From Microbacterium sp. T32 (lineage in GTDB: Bacteria; Actinomycetota; Actinomycetes; Actinomycetales; Microbacteriaceae), in contig NZ_LQQP01000012.1 of NCBI RefSeq assembly GCF_001619615.1, forward strand, positions 124,001-188,000: a stretch of 64,000 nucleotides of DNA. The letters run 5' to 3'. Numbering within the stretch: position 1 is the stretch's first letter; each line of letters opens with the position of its first letter. The notes beneath the pieces were generated by a model. The model did not search any database. It was not told the DNA's origin and worked only from the letters and a program-made list of their open reading frames with translations. Below are positions 9,954-18,396 of this stretch, piece after piece. Made by a program: the position numbers and the translations under genes.

Positions 9954-10742
9954 ATGAGCATGTTCGGGGGACCCGCCGGCACGGCAACAGACGATCTCGG
10001 GCAGGCGGTCGCGTCGTTTCCGAAGTACGAGAACGCGCAGAAGGCCGTCTCCGCCCTCATCGCGGGCGAGGTTCCCGCGCGGGACATCACGATCGTCGGC
10101 ACGGGACTGCGGTCGATGGAGCGCATCACCGGTCGCCTCGGCTACGCCACGGCGGCACGCTCCGGGGCGCTGAACGGTCTGATGCTCGGCCTGCTGTTCG
10201 CGTTCATCTTCGTGCTCGGTACGCCGAACGCGCAGATCTCGGCCTTCGTCGGTGTGCTGCTGGTCGGGATGGCACTGGGCATGCTGCTGAGCCTCGGCAC
10301 GTATTCGCTTCTGCGGCGCCGCCGTGATTTCGCCTCGGTCACGCAGGTGGCCGCCGACCACTACGACGTGTTCGTCGCGGCGTCGAGTCTGGCGAAGGCT
10401 CGCGGGATCCTCGGGACGTCGGGCGCGATCCGCACCGAGGTCGTACGACCTCCTGCCCCCGACGCCGCCCCGCCGCAGTACGGCGAGCGCGTGACGACTC
10501 CCGGCGCGGCGGCGCCCGCGGTGCCTCCGCGTCCGCCGGTGCCGCCGCGCCCCGCGGACGACGAGCCGCCGCGTTACGGGGAGCGCATCGCCCCGCCGGC
10601 TACGGCGCCCGGCGCTGAGGCGCCGTCCGCGCCGCGGGAGCCCGCGCCGCAGCACTCTTCAGACGTCGAGCCGGAGCCTCCGGCGTCGGCGGAGTCGGGG
10701 GAGCCGAACGCGGAGCCTGGCACACCGCGCGAAGTCCGGTGA
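9954..10742 (+). CDS. General stress protein 17M-like (YflT-type) membrane protein with proline-rich tail
   Basis: A 262-residue protein. Residues about 15-150 match the YflT/GSP17M domain: a short ferredoxin-like sensing segment (VASFPKYENAQKAVSALIAG), two transmembrane helices (about 62-105: LNGLMLGLLFAFIFVLGTP, FVGVLLVGMALGMLL) and a second soluble half. Residues 165-262 are a disordered Pro/Ala/Glu tail containing the repeated motif PPQYGERV/PPRYGERI. The start is 6 nt after CAAGAT. Divergent from the MgtE-like operon, as in mycobacteria. Its stop overlaps the next gene (GTGA). Stress role is inferred from family only. Confidence 0.78.
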   Translation: MSMFGGPAGTATDDLGQAVASFPKYENAQKAVSALIAGEVPARDITIVGTGLRSMERITGRLGYATAARSGALNGLMLGLLFAFIFVLGTPNAQISAFVGVLLVGMALGMLLSLGTYSLLRRRRDFASVTQVAADHYDVFVAASSLAKARGILGTSGAIRTEVVRPPAPDAAPPQYGERVTTPGAAAPAVPPRPPVPPRPADDEPPRYGERIAPPATAPGAEAPSAPREPAPQHSSDVEPEPPASAESGEPNAEPGTPREVR

Positions 10743-11416
10743 CGCCCCGCTCCGTTCGCATTCCCGTGGCGCTGCCGACGGGCGATGCCGAGGTGTCGGG
10801 TCTGTGGGCGGACGTCCCGGGAGCGACCGCGACGATCGCCCTCGCGCACGGAGCGGGGGCGGGCATGACCCACCCGTTCCTCGAGGGTCTCGCCTCGGCC
10901 CTGTCCGACTCAGGCATCGCGGTGCTCCGTTTCGTCTTCCCGTACGTGGAGGCCGGACGACGGATGCCAGGCCCCGCCGCCCATGCGGTCGCCACGTGGG
11001 CGGGCGTCCAGGGGTGGCTCGAGGCCGAGGGCGTCGGTGCCTTCGTCGCCGTCGGCAAGTCGTACGGCGGGCGGATGGCCTCGGTCGCCACGGCCGATGG
11101 AGCCGCGACGCCTCAGGCCCTCGTGTATCTCGGGTACCCGCTGCATGCGCCGGGCCGTCCGGACAAGCCCCGCGCCGAGCACCTGCCGCGGATCACCGTG
11201 CCGCAGCTCTTCGTCGAGGGGGAGAACGACCCGTTCATCGCCCCACGTGAGCAGTTCGAGGGCGTCGTCGCGACGTGCCACGACGCGCGCGTCCACTGGA
11301 TCGAAGGCGCCGATCATTCGTTCGCCGTGAAGGGGAAGCGGCGACCGGCGGAGGAGATCGGCGCCGGGCTCGCCGGTGTCGTGGGGGAGTTCGTCAGAGG
11401 CCAATCAATTCCCTGA
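10739..11416 (+). CDS. Alpha/beta hydrolase of the KANL3/TEX30-like family
   Basis: A 225-residue single-domain serine hydrolase. The oxyanion-side motif IALAHGAGAG is near residue 33, the nucleophile elbow VGKSYGGRMA gives Ser108, the acid is in FVEGENDPFI, and the catalytic His is in GADHSFAVKGK near the C-terminus. Substrate unknown. The GTG start at 10739 overlaps the stress-protein stop, so the two are co-translated. Its last ~103 bp are overlapped on the other strand by the 3' end of the cassette 1 lipoprotein, an odd arrangement suggesting that cassette inserted right behind this gene. Confidence 0.82.
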   Translation: MTPRSVRIPVALPTGDAEVSGLWADVPGATATIALAHGAGAGMTHPFLEGLASALSDSGIAVLRFVFPYVEAGRRMPGPAAHAVATWAGVQGWLEAEGVGAFVAVGKSYGGRMASVATADGAATPQALVYLGYPLHAPGRPDKPRAEHLPRITVPQLFVEGENDPFIAPREQFEGVVATCHDARVHWIEGADHSFAVKGKRRPAEEIGAGLAGVVGEFVRGQSIP

Positions 11417-11904
11417 CCGTGGGATTTCAGGTCATCCGAGTCTTCGATTCCGCATCGGGAAATGGCGAGCAGCTCGATCGCTTTTCCGCCATCAAGTGTT
11501 GATTCTTCTACGGAAAGGGTCATTCGTGGCGTCTTTCGAACGAGGTAGATGTACGGTTCCTTCGTCGGCACGCCGAGGTCTTCCTCGGCCCACTCCGGAA
11601 GCCTTGTGGGTATCTGATCTAGAAATTCAACGACATCTAGATCAGGCGGAACCGCGACCGTCCACTGGCCCGTGAAGAAGGCCCCGTCTCCGGTACCCAT
11701 CACAAGGGGATCATCGCAGCTGTAGGGCTTGAACTCAGGAGTCCGCTCGATACGGCCGTGATCGGGAATCAGGGCGACGACTTCATCCATTGCGTCGAGC
11801 GTTTCCTGCCTTACTTCGGCAAAGGTGGGTTGGCCGAAGACCGTGCACCCGGTGAGCAACAAGGCGCCCACAACGATGCCGGTGAATGTCACCGCACGGA
11901 TCAT
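11314..11904 (-). CDS. Putative lipoprotein, cassette 1 (immunity/accessory candidate)
   Basis: A 196-residue protein with a signal peptide and lipobox LLTGC (Cys20), so probably anchored at the outer face of the membrane. Around residue 67 it has SCDDPLVMGTGDGAFFTGQW and near residue 150 LLAISRCG. These align by pattern with the SC...W.GQ and LSFSPC segments of the two cassette 2 lipoproteins. No known family recognised. ATG overlaps the upstream hydrolase stop (ATGA). The last ~34 residues are read antisense to the 3' end of the neighbouring alpha/beta hydrolase gene, so the native C-terminus may have been lost. This stretch is clearly AT-richer than its surroundings. Confidence 0.65.
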   Translation of the reverse strand: MIRAVTFTGIVVGALLLTGCTVFGQPTFAEVRQETLDAMDEVVALIPDHGRIERTPEFKPYSCDDPLVMGTGDGAFFTGQWTVAVPPDLDVVEFLDQIPTRLPEWAEEDLGVPTKEPYIYLVRKTPRMTLSVEESTLDGGKAIELLAISRCGIEDSDDLKSHGQGIDWPLTNSPTTPASPAPISSAGRRFPFTANE

Positions 11905-13625
11905 CCTTCGGCTCCCCGGCGCCGCAGCGTCTGTGCCACCTGATTGAGAACCTTTCCGTTGATGGATTCGTCCCCGCTCATCAGCGCCGTGTGATGCTGC
12001 ACGCTGTCGCGCACGATGCCGACGAGCACACCCGGATCACGGGTCATGCCCAGGTCAACGAGCTGGGGGATGTTCGGCCAGGGGAGCCCCGAATCGACGA
12101 TTTGCACGCCCGGGATCGTCTCCGGCGCGACCGTGAAGCCGAGGGGGCCGAGCCCGACGCCCGCGTAGTAGCGGTTGATGTCGTCGATCGCCTGCGTCGC
12201 GAAGTACTGCGTTCCGGGATGGGGTTCGTAGGGTCCGATGGCACCGACGCTCGCCGCGAGGAATCGAGCGTCGACCGTTCCGCCGTGCTTCTCGGCTTCG
12301 CTGCCGACCCCGCCGCCGTAGGAGTGCTCGTAGCTCATCGTCCAGAGCTCGGGGTGGGTGGCATCCACTCCCTGAAGGAAGCGTGCGTATTCTTCGCCGC
12401 GCTGTTCGGCGAACCGATTCCATTCCGGGCCGGCCGTCACGAAGTCGTCGAGTTGCGGCATGGGCCCGGTGAGAACGGTGAAAGCCACCACCGACCCGCC
12501 GCCGGACCCCACTTGCCACTCCGCGAAATCGGTGACGGGGCGGTCGGACATGAACGCGTCCGGATTTGCGTTCGTGCCGGGGAGGACGAAGAGCGCCGCC
12601 CTGGCCGTGGACGGGTCGCCGGCCATCTCGATCAAGGAACCGTGCTCCGGGTCCCAGGCGTACAGCTGCTTCCTCCCGCTCACCACGTCCTCGAAGTACG
12701 CGATCTCGCGGTCGAGGCGCGCCCTTTCCGCGCGGCGGTCGAGGACTTCGAGCGCGTTCGCGCGCGAGCGCGGGGCGCGCAAGGCCTCGAGAGCCTGTCG
12801 CTCGGCGCGCAGCTCGCGCAGATGGTCGCGCGCGCGGCCGCGGTTGACGTCCACACGTTCGGCGATCGGCACGCCGTCGAGGTTTCCGATGAGGGTGGGG
12901 AGGGCCGTGACGATGGCCGCCGCGACCCGGGGGTCGAGGCCCGCCCACCACCGCGCGATCTCTTCGGGCGCCGTGCGACCGAGGATGACGGACCATTCGG
13001 GATGCCGCGACAGCAGGCCGGCGGCATCCGGTGCCGCGGCGAGCCGGTCGAGGATCGCGCGACCGACCGTGTCGGTCGGAGACGCCGGCGCATCGGTCAC
13101 CTCGGGGCTGGCCCAGGCGACGAGCGATGTCCAGGACACGTCCGGGATGGCGCGCAGGGCGCGCGCACAGCGCTCCGTCGCTTCGTCGTAGCGCTCAGCG
13201 AGCGCGGCAGCGTCGCGGCGGAGGGCGTCCTGCCACCTTTCGCGGGCGAGACCGTTCATCTCCGCGCCCCGGTCGGCGGCGTCGTCCTCCCAGACGGGGG
13301 CCGGCGCTCCGGAGGCCTGTGCGTTGAGGATCAGCGCGCGCTCGTATGCGAGATCGTCGAGATCGTCCGCGTAGTGTTCGAGCGCGCGGCACGCGGCCTC
13401 GAGCCCGGCGGCGATCTCGCGACCGACCGGTCGCGTGCTCGTCAGGGACTGGTGCAGGACGTCGGCCTCGGGTGCGTGGTACAGCTGCGGCACCAGATTC
13501 CACGTGAGGAGCGCTTCCTGCAGGGTCAGCTCGTAGTGGTCGGCCCGGTGCCGCAGCGCTTCCGTCGCCTGACGCACCTGCTCGGAGTTGGCCGGTGGCT
13601 CGGGCACCAGCGTCTGACCCGTCAC
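11901..13625 (-). CDS. Large helical-N-domain alpha/beta hydrolase, cassette 1 (putative type VII-secreted lipase/esterase)
   Basis: 574 residues, no signal peptide. Residues 1-160 are predicted helical with WXG/LXG-like character, including TWNLVPQLYHAPEA at 41-54. Residues 255-320 are charged helices. The alpha/beta hydrolase part follows (about 340-574): FVLPGTNANPDAFMSD at 346-361, a nucleophile elbow SYEHSYGGGVG with Ser435, and possible catalytic His545/546. The elbow reads EHSYG rather than GxSxG. It resembles DUF1023-type hydrolases of actinobacteria. GTG start overlaps the WXG-like gene stop (GTGA) and its own stop overlaps the lipoprotein start. Paralogue of 48092-49888. Secretion and activity are inferred from architecture. 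A longer upstream frame is a shadow. Confidence 0.7.
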   Translation of the reverse strand: MTGQTLVPEPPANSEQVRQATEALRHRADHYELTLQEALLTWNLVPQLYHAPEADVLHQSLTSTRPVGREIAAGLEAACRALEHYADDLDDLAYERALILNAQASGAPAPVWEDDAADRGAEMNGLARERWQDALRRDAAALAERYDEATERCARALRAIPDVSWTSLVAWASPEVTDAPASPTDTVGRAILDRLAAAPDAAGLLSRHPEWSVILGRTAPEEIARWWAGLDPRVAAAIVTALPTLIGNLDGVPIAERVDVNRGRARDHLRELRAERQALEALRAPRSRANALEVLDRRAERARLDREIAYFEDVVSGRKQLYAWDPEHGSLIEMAGDPSTARAALFVLPGTNANPDAFMSDRPVTDFAEWQVGSGGGSVVAFTVLTGPMPQLDDFVTAGPEWNRFAEQRGEEYARFLQGVDATHPELWTMSYEHSYGGGVGSEAEKHGGTVDARFLAASVGAIGPYEPHPGTQYFATQAIDDINRYYAGVGLGPLGFTVAPETIPGVQIVDSGLPWPNIPQLVDLGMTRDPGVLVGIVRDSVQHHTALMSGDESINGKVLNQVAQTLRRRGAEG

Positions 13626-13981
13626 AGCCGTCTCTTTCCGAAGACCGTGGGATCGAAGGGATTGCCATGGCCCTCGACGGCCGCGCTGTGCATCCCCGTC
13701 GCCGCTGCCATCTCGGCGTCCGCCGTCACATAGGCGAGGACCGCCGACTGCAGGGCCGCGATGGCGGAGCGACCGCGGCCGACGATCCGGTGCGCCAGGT
13801 CGACGCGCGCGTCGGCGACCTCGACGAACCCGACGTGCGCGGACGTCGCCCCGACCAGGGCCTGAGCCACGGCATCCATCGCCCTCCGGAGGGAGGCCGC
13901 CACCTCGTCGAGGTCGTCGAAGCAGCCGCGCAGACGTTCGGCCACGCTGAGCACCTGCGGGGGATCCACCGAATACGACAT
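13622..13981 (-). CDS. WXG100-like small helical protein, cassette 1
   Basis: 119 residues, no signal peptide, predicted as a long helical hairpin followed by a short disordered tail. It starts MSYSVDPPQVLSVAERLRG and contains LAYVTADAEMAAATG near 83-97, closely matching LAYVQADDEMASTTS in the cassette 2 counterpart. Size, Ala-rich helices and position before a large effector-like gene fit an ESX/WXG100-superfamily partner, although no clean WXG is present. ATG lies 7 nt after TACGAT. First gene of a three-gene coupled unit. Confidence 0.65.
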   Translation of the reverse strand: MSYSVDPPQVLSVAERLRGCFDDLDEVAASLRRAMDAVAQALVGATSAHVGFVEVADARVDLAHRIVGRGRSAIAALQSAVLAYVTADAEMAAATGMHSAAVEGHGNPFDPTVFGKRRL

Positions 13982-13994
13982 GCGCGGGATCGTA
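13982..13994 (-). promoter_or_regulatory. Leaderless-type -10 box of cassette 1
   Basis: Minus-strand TACGAT (13989-13994) with a 7-nt spacer before the ATG. The identical hexamer and spacing precede the cassette 2 WXG-like gene. Confidence 0.6.
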
Positions 13995-14036
13995 GGGAAC
14001 CCGCGGGGGCCGTGATTTCACCCTGTGGACAACGGC

Positions 14037-15818
14037 TCAGCGTCCGGCGGCGTACCCCTGCATTCCGCGGGGATTCGCCGCGGCCCACAGCAGACCGTCG
14101 GCGTCGCGCCCGACGGCGCTCACCCGGCCGAGGGCCCAGTCGCCCGCGCGGCGCACGCGGTGGCCGCGACGTTCGAGTTCCTCGACGACGGTGTCGCCGA
14201 TCCGGTCCTCGACGACGACGCCCGACGGTGTCCATGTCCGCGGCCAGAACGAATCGAGGACCGCGGTCGTGTGCAGCGACGGGGCGTCGATGGCCTGCTG
14301 CGGCTCGTATGCCCCGACGAGCATGCGCAGCAGCACCGGCAACTGCCACGCGTCCTGCTGGTCGCCGCCCGGCGATCCCAGGGCGATGACCTCGTCGCCG
14401 CGGGTCAGCGTCGTCGGAGTGAGCGTGGTGCGGGGCCTCCGACCGGGGATGAGGGATGCCGGGTGCCCGGGGATCAGCCAGGTCGCCTGCAGACGCGTCC
14501 CGAGGCAGAAGCCCAGGTCGGGGACCGCGGGGGAGGACTGCAGCCATCCACCGGAAGGTGTCGCGGACACGACATTGCCCCAGCGGTCGATGACGTCGAG
14601 GTGGCAGGTGTCGCCGCGCGTCTGCCCGCGTCGGTCGACCGTCGGCTCGCCGGTGCCCGCGCTCGTGACCCCGGCATCCGTGCGCAGGGGCGGCAGGACG
14701 GGCGTGCGGCCGTCCGGAGAGCCGGGGCGCAGCTCGGCGCTCGCGGTGTCGTCGACGAGCGACGCCCGCCCCGCGAGATAGTCGTCCGCGAGGAGTGCGT
14801 CGATGCCGACCGCGGCATCCGCGTCACCGAACCAGGCGTCGCGGTCGGCGTAGGCCAGCTTCTGCACCTCGAGGAGGGTGTGGGCTCCGGCCGCCGTCGA
14901 CGGGTCGAGGAGCTCGTCGTCGAGGGGGTCGAGCATCCGCAGCGTCTGCAGCAGCGCGGGCCCCTGCGTCCACACGCCGGCCTTGAACACCCGCCAGCCG
15001 CGGAACCTCGCCGACACGGCCGGTTCGAAGGAGGCGCTCCAACCCGCGAGATCGGCGTCGTCGAGCACGCCGGGATGGTCGGCGCCGTCCGAGTGGCGGT
15101 GGGGCGTGCGCACGAACGCCGCCGCACGCGGCAGCACTTGCGTCATCCACTCGCGACGGGCCGCGTCGATCCGGGACTCCCGGCCGTCGACGCGCCCGCT
15201 CACAGCGAGGAGCCCCTCCAGCACGGCGGCATACGCCGGGTTGCGGACCACGGTGTTCGGAGCCGGCGCCGCGCCGGTCGGCATCCACAGGTCCGCCGAC
15301 GTGGTCCAGTGGTCGCGGAAGAGCTCGGCCACCCGGCCGATCGTCACGGCGGCGCCGGCGACGAGCGGGTGTCCGTCCCGCGCGTAGCCGATCGCGTAGT
15401 CCAGGACGTCGGCGAGATCCCACGTGCCGTGGTCGCGGAGGAGGAGCAGCCACGCGTCGACCGCGCCCGGCACCGCGGCGGCGAGTCCGCCCGCGCCGGG
15501 CACGAGGTCGAGTCCGCGCGCGTGGAACGCCGCGATCGACGCGCCCGCCGGCGCGGGGCCCTGCCCCATCAGCACCCGTGGCTCGTCGGTCCCCGCGGGG
15601 CGCACGATCGCGACGAGGTCGCCACCCGGACCGTTCAGGTGCGGCTCGACGACGTGCAGCACGAACGCCGCGGCGACGGCGGCATCGAAGGCGTTGCCGC
15701 CCCGCTCCAGGACGGATTGTGCGGTCGCGGTGGCCGTCCAGTGCGTGGATGCCGACACGCCGAACGATCCGCGCAGCGTCGGACGCGTCGCGAACGACGC
15801 GGGTGGGGTGAAGCTCAC
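14037..15818 (-). CDS. Gamma-glutamyltransferase family protein
   Basis: A 593-residue N-terminal-nucleophile hydrolase homologue. Residues 20-70 carry the family opening (VLERGGNAFDAAVAAAFVLHVVEPHLNGPGGD, read in parts), and the autoprocessing/nucleophile Thr is Thr404 in RGDTCHLDVIDRWGN. SPGGDQQ near 482-488 is a downstream substrate-binding segment. No signal peptide is evident, so it is cytosolic unless the start is wrong; many GGTs are exported. GTG start overlaps the aminopeptidase P stop (GTGA), so the two peptide-processing enzymes are co-translated and may act together in glutathione/mycothiol-type or gamma-glutamyl peptide turnover. Substrate unproven. Confidence 0.85.
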   Translation of the reverse strand: MSFTPPASFATRPTLRGSFGVSASTHWTATATAQSVLERGGNAFDAAVAAAFVLHVVEPHLNGPGGDLVAIVRPAGTDEPRVLMGQGPAPAGASIAAFHARGLDLVPGAGGLAAAVPGAVDAWLLLLRDHGTWDLADVLDYAIGYARDGHPLVAGAAVTIGRVAELFRDHWTTSADLWMPTGAAPAPNTVVRNPAYAAVLEGLLAVSGRVDGRESRIDAARREWMTQVLPRAAAFVRTPHRHSDGADHPGVLDDADLAGWSASFEPAVSARFRGWRVFKAGVWTQGPALLQTLRMLDPLDDELLDPSTAAGAHTLLEVQKLAYADRDAWFGDADAAVGIDALLADDYLAGRASLVDDTASAELRPGSPDGRTPVLPPLRTDAGVTSAGTGEPTVDRRGQTRGDTCHLDVIDRWGNVVSATPSGGWLQSSPAVPDLGFCLGTRLQATWLIPGHPASLIPGRRPRTTLTPTTLTRGDEVIALGSPGGDQQDAWQLPVLLRMLVGAYEPQQAIDAPSLHTTAVLDSFWPRTWTPSGVVVEDRIGDTVVEELERRGHRVRRAGDWALGRVSAVGRDADGLLWAAANPRGMQGYAAGR

Positions 15819-17233
15819 CGGGCGAGCCGCGCGATCCAGTCCTCGACCTCGTCGGCCGTGCGGGGGATGCCGGCGGACAGGTTCACCGGCCCGTCGGAGG
15901 TCATCACGATGTCGTCCTCGATACGCACGCCGATGCCGCGGTACTCCTCGGGCACGGTGAGGTCGTCGATCTGGAAGTAGAGGCCCGGCTCGATCGTGAA
16001 GACCATGCCCGGTTCCAGCAGCCCGTCGTAGTACATGTCGCGCCGCGCCTGCGCGCAGTCGTGCACGTCGATGCCGAGGTGGTGGCTCGTGCCGTGGACC
16101 ATGTAGCGCCGGTGCTGGCCGCCGCGATCGGCATCCAGAGCCTCCTCCGCCGTCACCGGGAGCAGACCCCACTCCGCGACGCGGGCGGCGATGACCTCCA
16201 TGGCGGCCTCGTGGATACGGCGGAACGGCACGCCGGGGCGCGCCGCGGCGAAGGCGGCGTCGGCAGCCTCGCGCACTGCCTCGTAGACCCTCCGCTGAAC
16301 CTCGCTGAAGCGCCCCGACACGGGGAGAGTGCGGGTGATGTCGGCGGTGTAGAGGCTGTCGACCTCGACGCCGGCGTCGATGAGGATGAGGTCGCCCGGG
16401 ACGACGGCACCGTCGTTGCGCGTCCAGTGCAGGTAGCAGGCATGCGGACCCGAGGCGGCGATGGTGTCGTACCCGACGGCGTTGCCGTCCGCGCGTGCAC
16501 GGCGGTGGAAGACGCCCTCGACGACGCGCTCGCCCCGCGGGTGCTCGATCACGTGGGGGAGTTCGGCGATGATGTCGTCGAATCCGGATGCCGTGACCTC
16601 GACGGCGAGGGCCATCTGGGCGAGCTCGTACTCGTCCTTCGCCAGGCGCAGCTCGGAGACGAACCGCGTGAGCTCGTCGTCCACTCCCACGACGCGGTCG
16701 TCGTCCGTGGCGACGAATCCGTCGACGTGGGCGGTGGCGAGGCCCAGGTCGGAGGCGACACCGGCCAGCGCGGGGCGCGGACCGATCCAGAACTCGCCGA
16801 TCGAGGCATCCGCGTAGAACTCGGGTGTGGTGCGGTCGGCACGCTCGCGGAAGTACAGGACCGCCTCGTGGCCGTCGTCCCGCGGCTCGAAGACCAGGAC
16901 CGAGTCGGGCTCGGAATCCGACGCCCACCCGGTGAGGTGCGCGAATGCGGAGTGGGCGCGGAACGGGTAGTCGGTGTCGTTGCTGCGCTGCTTCAGCGAG
17001 CCCGCGGGGATCACGAGCCGGTCGCCCGGGAACGCCTCGGACACGCGGGCGCGGCGGCGCGCCGCCCACGCGGCCTGCTCGCGCGCCGGGGGCAGCGACT
17101 CGGGGCGCTCGGCCCACCCGGTCGAGATCGTGTCGAGGAAGCCGCGCGGGAACGGCGCCTTACGGTTGGTCGTCGTCTCGACGGGCTTCGGCTCTGCGGG
17201 GGCGATCGTGTCGCGGTCGGCGGGGGAGTCCAT
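15815..17233 (-). CDS. pepP: Aminopeptidase P family Xaa-Pro aminopeptidase
   Basis: A 472-residue metallopeptidase cleaving the N-terminal residue before proline. The N-terminal creatinase-like domain covers about 55-190. The C-terminal pita-bread domain has all five dinuclear-metal ligands: Asp286 (LIDAG), Asp298 (TADITRT), His385 (GTSHHLGIDVHD), Glu415 (TIEPGLYF) and Glu439 (VRIEDD). ATG at 17233 is preferred over a GTG 21 nt upstream because it fits the family start and the spacing from a GAGACT box. Cytosolic. Upstream partner of the gamma-glutamyltransferase-like gene. Confidence 0.92.
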   Translation of the reverse strand: MDSPADRDTIAPAEPKPVETTTNRKAPFPRGFLDTISTGWAERPESLPPAREQAAWAARRRARVSEAFPGDRLVIPAGSLKQRSNDTDYPFRAHSAFAHLTGWASDSEPDSVLVFEPRDDGHEAVLYFRERADRTTPEFYADASIGEFWIGPRPALAGVASDLGLATAHVDGFVATDDDRVVGVDDELTRFVSELRLAKDEYELAQMALAVEVTASGFDDIIAELPHVIEHPRGERVVEGVFHRRARADGNAVGYDTIAASGPHACYLHWTRNDGAVVPGDLILIDAGVEVDSLYTADITRTLPVSGRFSEVQRRVYEAVREAADAAFAAARPGVPFRRIHEAAMEVIAARVAEWGLLPVTAEEALDADRGGQHRRYMVHGTSHHLGIDVHDCAQARRDMYYDGLLEPGMVFTIEPGLYFQIDDLTVPEEYRGIGVRIEDDIVMTSDGPVNLSAGIPRTADEVEDWIARLAR

Positions 17234-17270
17234 GCGTCCAGTCTCGCACTGCACACCGCAGCGCGCACCG

Positions 17271-18293
17271 TCAGCTGGCGGTGCGCTCCAACTGCACGAC
17301 CATCGGACGGTGGTCGCTTCCGGAGCCGTCGAGGGTGCGGAGCACGACGGAACCGGTCACGGCCCAGTCCGGAGTCGCCATGACGTGGTCGATCGGCGCG
17401 CCGAGCAAAGCCGGCACGTCCGTGGGCCACGTGCCGACCCCGCCGCTGCCGCTCTCGGACGCCGCGTCGCGGCAGCGGCCGAGCGTGCCGCCGTCCTCGC
17501 CCAGGCCGGTCATGTGGTCGAGCGTGGCGTTGAAGTCTCCGGCGAGGATGACGTTGTCCGTCGCGCACTGATCCGCGAGCCACTTGAGGTCGGAGTTCCA
17601 CTGCGCCATGTAGTCCTGCCGCGGGGCGACGGCGTGGGCCGCGACGATGATCGGACCGTTCCCCGACACGGGCATGGCGACCGCGCTCGGCACTGTCGAG
17701 GTGTTGCTCGACCCGTCGAGTGAGGACTGGATGACGCTGTAGTCGCCGAGCTCCGGCCGGATCAGGACGGTCGTGGACGTGGCATCCCATCCGGTCGTGC
17801 CGTACTCGGCGTGATGCGCCCACATCGGCTGGCCGAGATCGCGCATGAGTTCGGCGACCCGCGCGCCGGTGTCGATCGTCGTCTCGGGGAGCGTGACGAC
17901 GTCCGCCTTCATGGCGACCGCGAGTTCCGCGATCGCCTCCGCGGACGTCGCCTCGCCCGCGGTGTTCCAGGTCATCACGCGCAGGCTCGTCGCGGTCTTC
18001 TCGGGCAACGCGTCGGACTGGGTTCCGCGCTGCAGCACGGACGCGCCGTTCACCCCTGCCGCCGCGACGAAGACGAGGGCCACCGTCAGCGCGACGACGC
18101 GCAGCGGGCGGAACAGCGCGAACAGGAGCGCGAGCGCCGCAGCGGCGGCGAAACCGCCCGCAAGCGGGAGGCGGAACGAAATCACCTGGGCCAGCGGAAA
18201 GGTCCGCTCGATCCCGAAGAGGGTCGGCCAGGTCACCGCCACGGCCAGCGCGGTGCACGCGAGCGCGAAGAGGATCCCGAACAGCCGACGCAC
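17271..18293 (-). CDS. Endonuclease/exonuclease/phosphatase-family membrane-anchored protein
   Basis: A 340-residue protein. Three N-terminal hydrophobic segments (about 1-95: RRLFGILFALACTALAVAV, LAGGFAAAAALALLFALF, ALTVALVFVAAAG) anchor an extracytoplasmic EEP domain. Its motifs are VMTWNTAGE (Asn), TLPETTID (Glu), AGDFNATLDH (Asp/Asn) and the C-terminal GSDHRPMVV (Asp-His). Members hydrolyse phosphodiesters of nucleic acids or lipids; the substrate here is unknown. GTG at 18293 is chosen because TAGGGT lies 7 nt upstream; longer frames lack support. Divergent from the PHP gene. Confidence 0.83.
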   Translation of the reverse strand: MRRLFGILFALACTALAVAVTWPTLFGIERTFPLAQVISFRLPLAGGFAAAAALALLFALFRPLRVVALTVALVFVAAAGVNGASVLQRGTQSDALPEKTATSLRVMTWNTAGEATSAEAIAELAVAMKADVVTLPETTIDTGARVAELMRDLGQPMWAHHAEYGTTGWDATSTTVLIRPELGDYSVIQSSLDGSSNTSTVPSAVAMPVSGNGPIIVAAHAVAPRQDYMAQWNSDLKWLADQCATDNVILAGDFNATLDHMTGLGEDGGTLGRCRDAASESGSGGVGTWPTDVPALLGAPIDHVMATPDWAVTGSVVLRTLDGSGSDHRPMVVQLERTAS

Positions 18294-18306
18294 GCACCCG
18301 ACCCTA
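18294..18306 (-). promoter_or_regulatory. Leaderless-type -10 box of the EEP-family gene
   Basis: Minus-strand TAGGGT (18301-18306) with a 7-nt spacer before the GTG at 18293. Confidence 0.55.
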
Positions 18307-18384
18307 GGCGAGGCGCCTGGGAGATCCACGGATGCCACCTCTCCGACGCCTCCACGCGAGCGACGCCGCGCCACGGGCGGACGG

Positions 18385-18396
18385 TACGCTCGACGG
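18385..18396 (+). promoter_or_regulatory. Leaderless-type -10 box of the PHP gene
   Basis: TACGCT (18385-18390) with a 6-nt spacer before the GTG at 18397. This box decides the start of the PHP gene. Confidence 0.55.

Noticed and set aside
8030..10129. 699-codon minus-strand frame
   Set aside because: Only the final 177 codons form the DUF1003 protein. The remainder is an off-frame reading of the MgtE-like gene.
14025..15980. 651-codon plus-strand open frame
   Set aside because: Arg/Gly-rich translation antisense to the gamma-glutamyltransferase-like gene, no family resemblance.
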